A model generated the notes under the pieces. That model did no database searches and had not been told where the DNA came from. It was given only the letters and a program-made list of their open reading frames with translations. 11,065 bases of DNA from an uncultured Gammaproteobacteria bacterium (lineage in GTDB: Bacteria; Pseudomonadota; Gammaproteobacteria; Rariloculales; Rariloculaceae): assembly GCA_946887385.1 (NCBI GenBank), contig CAMPKU010000150.1:1-11065 (forward strand), given 5' to 3'. The translations under genes were made by a program, and so were the position numbers. The number at the start of each line of letters is the position of its first letter. The stretch's first letter is position 1. Positions 7,615 to 11,065 of this stretch are shown in pieces.

Positions 7615-8810
7615 GCAACCTCCCGGGCGGAGGCCGCCGAAGGCGGGGCATCGACGGTGGCCGCGCGAGGCAGATCGATGTCGATGCGCGTGCCGCCGCC
7701 TCGCTCGGAGCGCAGCGCCAGGTTGCCGCCGTGCGCCTCAGCCACGGTTTTCACCACGGCCAATCCCAGGCCCGTACCGGCCGGCCGCGTGGAGAAGAAC
7801 GGCTCGAACACGCGCGAGCGAATGCTCGGCGCGATGCCAGGCCCGTTGTCGCGCACCGTGAACTCGACGCGGTCGCCGCGCACCTTCGCGCTCAAAGTGA
7901 CCACGACGTCGGGCGAGGACTCGAACGCGTTGTTGACGAGATTGGTGAGCGCGGCCGTCAGGGCCGTGCGATTGCCGTCGAGCTCCACGAGCGCGTCGCC
8001 GCCTTGAATGGCGAGATGCGCGTTCGGCGGCTTCACGGCCATCGCGGCGTCGTGCACGTCGCGGAAGAGATCCGCCACGCGCACGCGCTCGCCGGGGCCA
8101 TGGCCGCGCGCGAACACCAGCATGTCTTGAACCAGCAAGTCGAGGTGGCGCAACCGCTCGATGCCCTTCTCGAGCAGATTCGCGCGCTCGCGCTCGTCGC
8201 GGCGCGCGCGGCATTGCGACAAGTACAACAGCGCGCCAGCAAGCGGCGTGCGGATCTGATGAGCCAAGCTCGCGGCCATCTTGCCGATGGCGCTGAGCCG
8301 CTGATTGCGCGCGGCCAGCTCCTGCAGCGCGCGTGTCTCCGTGACGTCGGTGAGCAGAATGATCTTCAGGCTTTCCTCGGGCAGCGAGCTTGCCGCCAGC
8401 GCGATCCTGCGGCCGTCGCGCGTCAACCAATCGCCGTCGGCCGATGTGGGGCTCTTCAGCACTTCGCGCACGATGCGCTGCCACGACGCGCCGCCAAGCT
8501 CGCACGCCAAAATCTCGGCTGCGACGCGGTTGTGCTCGCGGATGCGGCCGCCGTCGTCCACAACCACCACTCCGCCCGGCAGCGTGGCGAGCAACGAGCG
8601 CAGCCGCTCGGCCGTGCGCTGCGCTTCGGAAGTTGCGTCGGCCCGAGCGCGCCGCGCGTCCTCGAGCTCGCCGGTGAGCCGCGCCACGCGCTGCTCGAGA
8701 GCCTGATACGAGCTTTGCAGATCGTTCGAGAGCCGATTGAACGCCGTGAACGCCTTTTCGAGCTCACCGAACGGCGTGTCGTGATCGCAAACCAACGGGT
8801 GATCGAGCAT
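7611..8810 (-). CDS. fleS: Flagellar two-component sensor histidine kinase FleS
   Basis: From the ATG at 8810 the protein has 399 residues. The frame is open much further upstream, but that part runs antisense-frame through fleQ; the 8810 start is fixed by a GAGGT Shine-Dalgarno six bases before it and by the sigma54 promoter just upstream. The N-terminus is coiled coil (about 14-72), followed by a PAS domain (about 70-160, ending LLTDVTE). The dimerisation helix carries the phosphorylated His184 in SLAHQIRTPL. The kinase domain shows the N box (NLVNNAFE, 290-297), G1 box DNGPGIA (321-327), F box FEPFFST (335-341) and G2 box GTGLGLAV (345-352). There is no signal peptide or membrane segment, so it is cytoplasmic like FleS and FlrB. 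It pairs with the overlapping fleR. What the PAS domain senses is unknown. Confidence 0.95.
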   Translation of the reverse strand: MLDHPLVCDHDTPFGELEKAFTAFNRLSNDLQSSYQALEQRVARLTGELEDARRARADATSEAQRTAERLRSLLATLPGGVVVVDDGGRIREHNRVAAEILACELGGASWQRIVREVLKSPTSADGDWLTRDGRRIALAASSLPEESLKIILLTDVTETRALQELAARNQRLSAIGKMAASLAHQIRTPLAGALLYLSQCRARRDERERANLLEKGIERLRHLDLLVQDMLVFARGHGPGERVRVADLFRDVHDAAMAVKPPNAHLAIQGGDALVELDGNRTALTAALTNLVNNAFESSPDVVVTLSAKVRGDRVEFTVRDNGPGIAPSIRSRVFEPFFSTRPAGTGLGLAVVKTVAEAHGGNLALRSERGGGTRIDIDLPRAATVDAPPSAASAREVA

Positions 8811-8816
8811 GTGGGT

Positions 8817-8821
8817 ACCTC
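8817..8821 (-). promoter_or_regulatory. Ribosome binding site deciding the fleS start
   Basis: The minus strand reads GAGGT, followed by six bases and then the ATG at 8810. No other start in this open frame has such a site, so it sets the N-terminus of FleS and excludes the long upstream extension. The predicted transcript from the sigma54 promoter begins only a few bases before it. Confidence 0.8.
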
Positions 8822-8831
8822 GCGGCCACCC

Positions 8832-8849
8832 AAAGCAAGAAGCGTGCCC
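8832..8849 (-). promoter_or_regulatory. Sigma54 promoter of the fleSR-fliEFGHIJ unit
   Basis: The minus strand reads GGGCACG-CTTC-TTGCTTT. It matches the sigma54 consensus TGGCACG-N4-TTGCW at all but the first position, including the invariant GG and GC with exact spacing. Transcription would start near 8823, giving a leader of only about 13 nt with the Shine-Dalgarno at its beginning. In Pseudomonas fleSR is transcribed by sigma54 under FleQ, which fits the FleQ-like palindrome about 80 bp upstream. Confidence 0.8.
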
Positions 8850-8903
8850 AGCACGAGAGCCGTTTAGAAACAATGAGTTAGCGGCGGCACGCCGCACTGA
8901 AGC

Positions 8904-8917
8904 GTCAATTCGTTGAC
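8904..8917. promoter_or_regulatory. FleQ-box-like palindrome upstream of fleS
   Basis: The sequence GTCAATTCGTTGAC has perfect 5-bp arms, GTCAA and TTGAC, around TTCG. It agrees with the Pseudomonas FleQ box, recalled as GTCaNTAAAtTGAC, at every position outside the AAA core. Its centre is about 87 bp upstream of the predicted fleS transcription start, a normal enhancer distance for a sigma54 activator. FleQ binding is inferred. In this organism FleQ keeps the C-terminal helix-turn-helix that reads the box. Confidence 0.65.
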
Positions 8918-8954
8918 GGTGAGAAGACGTGAGAGCCGGCGAACCGACGGGACG

Positions 8955-8968
8955 CTCGGCGCGCCGAG
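8955..8968 (-). other. GC-rich palindrome just after the fleQ stop
   Basis: CTCGGCGCGCCGAG is a perfect 14-bp palindrome starting 7 bp past the fleQ TAG. As RNA it would form a 5-bp stem with a CGCG loop. No run of T follows on the minus strand, so it is not a standard intrinsic terminator. It might pause transcription or protect the fleQ 3' end, or be chance in GC-rich DNA. Confidence 0.35.
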
Positions 8969-8974
8969 AGCGAG

Positions 8975-9955
8975 CTAAGCCAGCGCTTGCAGCTCGTACT
9001 TGCGCAGCTTCTCCACGAGCGTGGTTCGCTGCAGCCTGAGCAGCCGCGCGGCGCGCGCCACGGTGCCGTCCGTCTGATCGAGCGCGCTGCGGATGAGCTG
9101 CTTCTCGATGTTGCCCAGGTGCTCGCGCAGATCGAGGCCGGCGGCCGGGATCGTCGTGAGCGCAACCTCTGCGTTGCGCCGCCGCTCGCCGATCGGAGCG
9201 GGAAGCTGATCGCGATCGATCGTCTGGTTCGGATGCAGGATCGCGAGGCGCTCGATGAGATTTTGCAGCTCGCGCACGTTGCCGGGCCAGGCATACGCAC
9301 TCAGGCAGTCGAGCGCGGTTTGCGTGAAGGTGATCGACGGCCGGCCGTCGGCTACGCCGCGCTGCACGAGATCGTCGATGAGCGCGGGGAGATCGTCGAC
9401 GCGCTCGCGCAAGGCGGGCACGGCGATCGGAAATACGTTGAGCCTGAAAAACAGATCCTCGCGAAACTCGCCTGAGCGGGCGCGCGTCTCGAGATCGCGA
9501 TGGGTAGCAGCGAGGATGCGAACATTGGCGCGCCGCTGCTCGCCGCTGCCCACGCGCTCGAAGGCGCGTTCCTGGAGCACGCGGAGGAGCTTCACTTGCA
9601 TGTCCACGCTCATGTCGCCGATCTCGTCGAGAAACAGCGTGCCGCCGTCGGCGAGCTCGAAGCGCCCGATGCGCGTGGTGAGAGCGCCCGTGAACGCCCC
9701 TTTCTCGTGGCCGAACAGCTCGCTCTCGAGCAGGTCGCGCGGAATCGCTCCGCAATTGACTGGAACGAACGGCCCCCGCGCCCGCGCGGAGAGCTCGTGA
9801 ATGCGCCGCGCGACCAGCTCCTTGCCGCAACCGGACTCGCCGCGGATCAACACCGTGCTGTCGTAACCGGCTACTTGCCGCATGAGCTGATTCAGCCCAC
9901 CGATGGCGGCCGAACGGCCGACCGGAAAGGCGCCACGCGCCTCGCAACTGATCAT
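8975..9955 (-). CDS. fleQ: Sigma54-dependent flagellar master regulator FleQ, lacking the N-terminal domain
   Basis: The 326-residue protein is a sigma54 activator: Walker A GESGCGKE (39-46), GAFTGA (86-91), Walker [10 protein letters not shown] (104-112), WPGNVREL (223-230) and a Fis-type helix-turn-helix (about 297-318). Its C-terminus, with [25 protein letters not shown] and [11 protein letters not shown], closely follows Pseudomonas FleQ (GLDLKDYL ... RTTLVEKMRKY), so it is a FleQ/FlrA orthologue rather than PspF, which has the same short layout. FleQ proteins usually have about 490 residues with a receiver-like N-terminal domain of about 140; here that domain is absent. The codon directly before the ATG is an in-frame TGA, and a GAAGG Shine-Dalgarno sits 8 nt upstream, so the short start is firm. 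It lies upstream of fleSR, which it is expected to activate. The c-di-GMP motif LFRS at the start of the AAA+ region reads RGAF here. Confidence 0.92.
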   Translation of the reverse strand: MISCEARGAFPVGRSAAIGGLNQLMRQVAGYDSTVLIRGESGCGKELVARRIHELSARARGPFVPVNCGAIPRDLLESELFGHEKGAFTGALTTRIGRFELADGGTLFLDEIGDMSVDMQVKLLRVLQERAFERVGSGEQRRANVRILAATHRDLETRARSGEFREDLFFRLNVFPIAVPALRERVDDLPALIDDLVQRGVADGRPSITFTQTALDCLSAYAWPGNVRELQNLIERLAILHPNQTIDRDQLPAPIGERRRNAEVALTTIPAAGLDLREHLGNIEKQLIRSALDQTDGTVARAARLLRLQRTTLVEKLRKYELQALA

Positions 9956-9963
9956 TCACTGCA

Positions 9964-9968
9964 CCTTC
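9964..9968 (-). promoter_or_regulatory. Ribosome binding site deciding the fleQ start
   Basis: The minus strand reads GAAGG, then eight bases, then the ATG at 9955. The last three of those bases are an in-frame TGA (9956-9958). Together they show that translation really starts here and that the short FleQ is not a mis-called start. Confidence 0.75.
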
Positions 9969-10049
9969 GCGGTGTCATTACCGCTGCCCCATCGAGCTCC
10001 GCACGCGGGTACGGTGTCTCGACCGTGCGACTTCGCCATCGCACAACTT

Positions 10050-10063
10050 ACTGTTTATACAGT
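10050..10063. promoter_or_regulatory. Inverted repeat with AT-rich core in the fliT-fleQ spacer, possible operator
   Basis: ACTGTTTATACAGT has 5-bp arms ACTGT and ACAGT around TTAT, 95 bp upstream of the fleQ ATG. On the minus strand the core contains TATAAA, which resembles a -10 element, but no good -35 lies at the right distance. It could be a binding site for a repressor or activator of fleQ. The rest of this 262-bp spacer (9956-10217) shows no gene and no clear sigma54 or sigma28 promoter. Confidence 0.45.
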
Positions 10064-10070
10064 GCTTTTG

Positions 10071-10091
10071 TCCGCGCTCGCGGTGCGCGGA
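10071..10091 (-). other. GC-rich hairpin in the fliT-fleQ spacer
   Basis: TCCGCGC (10071-10077) and GCGCGGA (10085-10091) are perfect 7-bp inverted arms with a 7-nt loop. It lies about 130 bp past the fliT stop and is not followed by a T run on the minus strand. It could weakly end the fliDST transcript before fleQ, but a standard intrinsic terminator is not present. Confidence 0.35.
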
Positions 10092-10217
10092 ACGTGTCGG
10101 CTGGGCTTGCCCCATGGGCCTTCACGCTCGGGCGGTTATGTTATGCAGCGAGCGGAAAAAATATGTGCAGTGGCTCGCAAATTCGTTATCGCGCGGTCAC
10201 TTTCGTGTTTGCGGCGG

Positions 10218-10535
10218 CTAAGCAGTCTCCGCCGCAGCGCGGCGCACGTCGGCGTAGGCCGCCGCTCCTTCGTGAGCCGTGCGTGCGACGGCGGCCTCGC
10301 GCAGTACCCGGCGTTTATGGTGCTCCACGAGCCCGATCAAGCGGTGGTTGCGGGCCTCGAGTGCCGTAAACGTAGCCATTCGATCGCCCGCGTCGCTCTC
10401 GGGCGCGTGGGCGAGCTGCTCTAGTAAGCGCCGGCGCTCCGTCTCGAGCTCCTGCGCGAGCGGCCAATCGCCGGCCTCGATCGCGGCTTGCACGCGATCG
10501 GTGAGGTCGAGCACGGTAGCGACGAGCGCAGTCAT
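10218..10535 (-). CDS. fliT: FliT-like flagellar chaperone
   Basis: The 105-residue protein is all-helical and charged, with no membrane segment or signal peptide. Segments such as LDLTDRVQAAIEAGDWPLAQELETERRRLLEQL (about 9-41) and LEARNHRLIGLVEHHKRRVLREA (about 59-81) give the helical-bundle pattern of FliT-type chaperones, including the 'W..a..l..eR..ll..L' signature near the start. In other bacteria FliT holds the cap protein FliD before export. Its place one base after fliS and two genes after fliD supports this role. The start at 10535 has GAAGG about 7 nt upstream. FliT proteins diverge quickly, so the name rests on length, pattern and position. The gene ends the fliD-fliS-fliT run; a 262-bp spacer follows. 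Confidence 0.8.
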   Translation of the reverse strand: MTALVATVLDLTDRVQAAIEAGDWPLAQELETERRRLLEQLAHAPESDAGDRMATFTALEARNHRLIGLVEHHKRRVLREAAVARTAHEGAAAYADVRRAAAETA

Positions 10536-10536
10536 C

Positions 10537-10926
10537 CTAAGCCTTCGCGGCGGGCGCGATGCCTTCCCAGCCCACTTTGATTTCGCGCAGCAGCGAGGTG
10601 ACTTCCTTGAGCAGGTCCGCGCGATTCTCGAGGTTGGCCTTCAGCAACGTGCGCGACGCGTAGTCGTACAGACGCTCGAGATTCTGCGCGAGCTCGCCGC
10701 CGCGCTCCTTGTCGAGCCCCAGCACGAGCGCCTCGATGATCGCGAGCGCCTTGCCGATCTTCTCGCCCTTCGCGGCCACTTCGCCGCGCTCGAGATGGCC
10801 GCTGGCTTCCGCGATGCGCGACAGCACGGCGTCGAGCATGACCTGCACGACTTGGTATGGCGACGCTTCGGCGAGACTGCCGTGGGCGCCGACGTTTTTG
10901 TAGCTCTGAAGTCCTGAGAGGCTCAT
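10537..10926 (-). CDS. fliS: Flagellin export chaperone FliS
   Basis: The 129-residue protein has the normal length of FliS, the cytosolic chaperone that binds the C-terminal helix of flagellin, prevents early polymerisation and delivers it to FlhA. Family features are the early SPYQVVQVMLDAVLSRI helix (22-38), the KALAIIEALVLGLD segment (59-72), GGELAQNLERLYDYASRTLLKAN (76-98) with the conserved LYDY at 86-89, and a closing EVTSLLREIKVGWEGI helix. The ATG at 10926 lies 13 nt after the fliD stop, with an AAGGGA Shine-Dalgarno in that gap. The fliT start follows its TAG after one base. Confidence 0.95.
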   Translation of the reverse strand: MSLSGLQSYKNVGAHGSLAEASPYQVVQVMLDAVLSRIAEASGHLERGEVAAKGEKIGKALAIIEALVLGLDKERGGELAQNLERLYDYASRTLLKANLENRADLLKEVTSLLREIKVGWEGIAPAAKA

Positions 10927-10939
10927 CTGCGATCCCTTG

Positions 10940-11065
10940 TTACTTGCGGTTGCGCAGCATCACTGCGGAACCCGGTAGTTGACTCAACTGTTGACTCAAA
11001 AAGTTGCTGGTGCCCTGCAGCTGCGACAGCAGGCTGTCGAGGGCGTTGAATTGCTTCGTGTAGCG
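10940..11065 (-). CDS. fliD: Flagellar filament cap protein FliD, last 41 residues
   Basis: The frame enters from the right edge and ends with TAA at 10940-10942. The visible part begins RYTKQFNALDSLLSQLQ and ends PGSAVMLRNRK. The 'YtkQFnaLDsllsqlq.Ts.fL.qQL' pattern is typical of the FliD C-terminal helix, which forms part of the D0 domain that plugs into the filament tip. FliD caps the growing filament and inserts flagellin subunits. Position immediately before fliS and fliT matches the usual operon. Only the C-terminus can be judged; the start and promoter lie outside the window. Confidence 0.93.
   Translation of the reverse strand, partial: RYTKQFNALDSLLSQLQGTSNFLSQQLSQLPGSAVMLRNRK

Noticed and set aside
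6355..8007. 550-codon plus-strand open frame across fleR and fleS
   Set aside because: Same cause: a shadow of GC-rich coding sequence on the other strand, with no motif and no matching ribosome site.
8811..9959. Upstream extension of the FleS frame (782 residues in total)
   Set aside because: The extension runs through fleQ in the wrong frame and yields an Arg-rich sequence without domains. The promoter and ribosome site place the start at 8810.
10050..10063. LexA/SOS box reading of ACTGTTTATACAGT
   Set aside because: The enterobacterial SOS box needs CTGT-N8-ACAG. Here the spacing is four, and no SOS gene is nearby.
9978..10115. 45-codon minus-strand open frame in the fliT-fleQ spacer
   Set aside because: It reads MGQAQPTRSAHRERG..., with no similarity to the FleQ N-terminal domain, no clear ribosome site and a composition typical of non-coding GC-rich DNA.
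10979..10999. Two palindromic TTGACTCAA copies 12 bp apart at the 3' end of fliD, resembling FleQ half-sites
   Set aside because: They encode the repeated LSQ residues of the FliD C-terminal helix, and the half-site spacing is three rather than four. No promoter lies next to them.

Overview
The window is one stretch of a polar-type flagellar gene cluster. Every recognisable gene lies on the minus strand, so genes are transcribed from the right edge toward the left. Base composition is strongly GC-rich, which explains the long antisense reading frames; none of these looks like a real protein. The gene order fliD-fliS-fliT-fleQ-fleS-fleR-fliE-fliF-fliG-fliH-fliI-fliJ-fliK, with FleQ/FleS/FleR-type sigma54 regulators instead of FlhDC, is the layout known from Pseudomonas, Xanthomonas and related Gammaproteobacteria. 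A GC-rich gammaproteobacterium with a FleQ-type hierarchy is the best guess. The genus cannot be read from this sequence.

Right block (11065 to 10218): the 3' end of fliD (filament cap), then fliS (flagellin chaperone) and fliT (small FliT-like chaperone), tightly packed. A 262-bp spacer (9956-10217) follows. It holds a 14-bp inverted repeat with an AT-rich core and a GC-rich hairpin, but no convincing promoter.

Regulatory block (9955 to 6244): fleQ is unusual. It encodes only the AAA+ domain and the Fis-type HTH, and an in-frame stop directly before its ATG rules out the usual N-terminal receiver-like domain. A 164-bp spacer follows with a FleQ-box-like palindrome (8904-8917), a near-consensus sigma54 promoter (8832-8849) and a strong Shine-Dalgarno for fleS. 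fleS (cytoplasmic PAS histidine kinase) and fleR (response regulator and sigma54 activator) overlap by 4 nt.

Structural block (6247 to 864): fliE overlaps fleR by 4 nt. fliF, fliG, fliH, fliI and fliJ follow with overlaps or gaps of at most 20 nt, so fleSR-fliEFGHIJ looks like one transcription unit. These genes build the MS-ring with its rod adaptor, the C-ring rotor protein and the ATPase part of the export apparatus.

Left block (863 to 1): a 148-bp spacer carries short AT-rich tandem repeats and a candidate sigma54 promoter, followed by the 5' part of fliK (hook-length control), which runs off the left edge.

I see no previously undescribed system. The points most worth a second look are the N-terminally shortened FleQ with altered c-di-GMP-site residues, the fleS promoter architecture, the repeat and inverted-repeat structure before fliK, and the palindrome upstream of fleQ.
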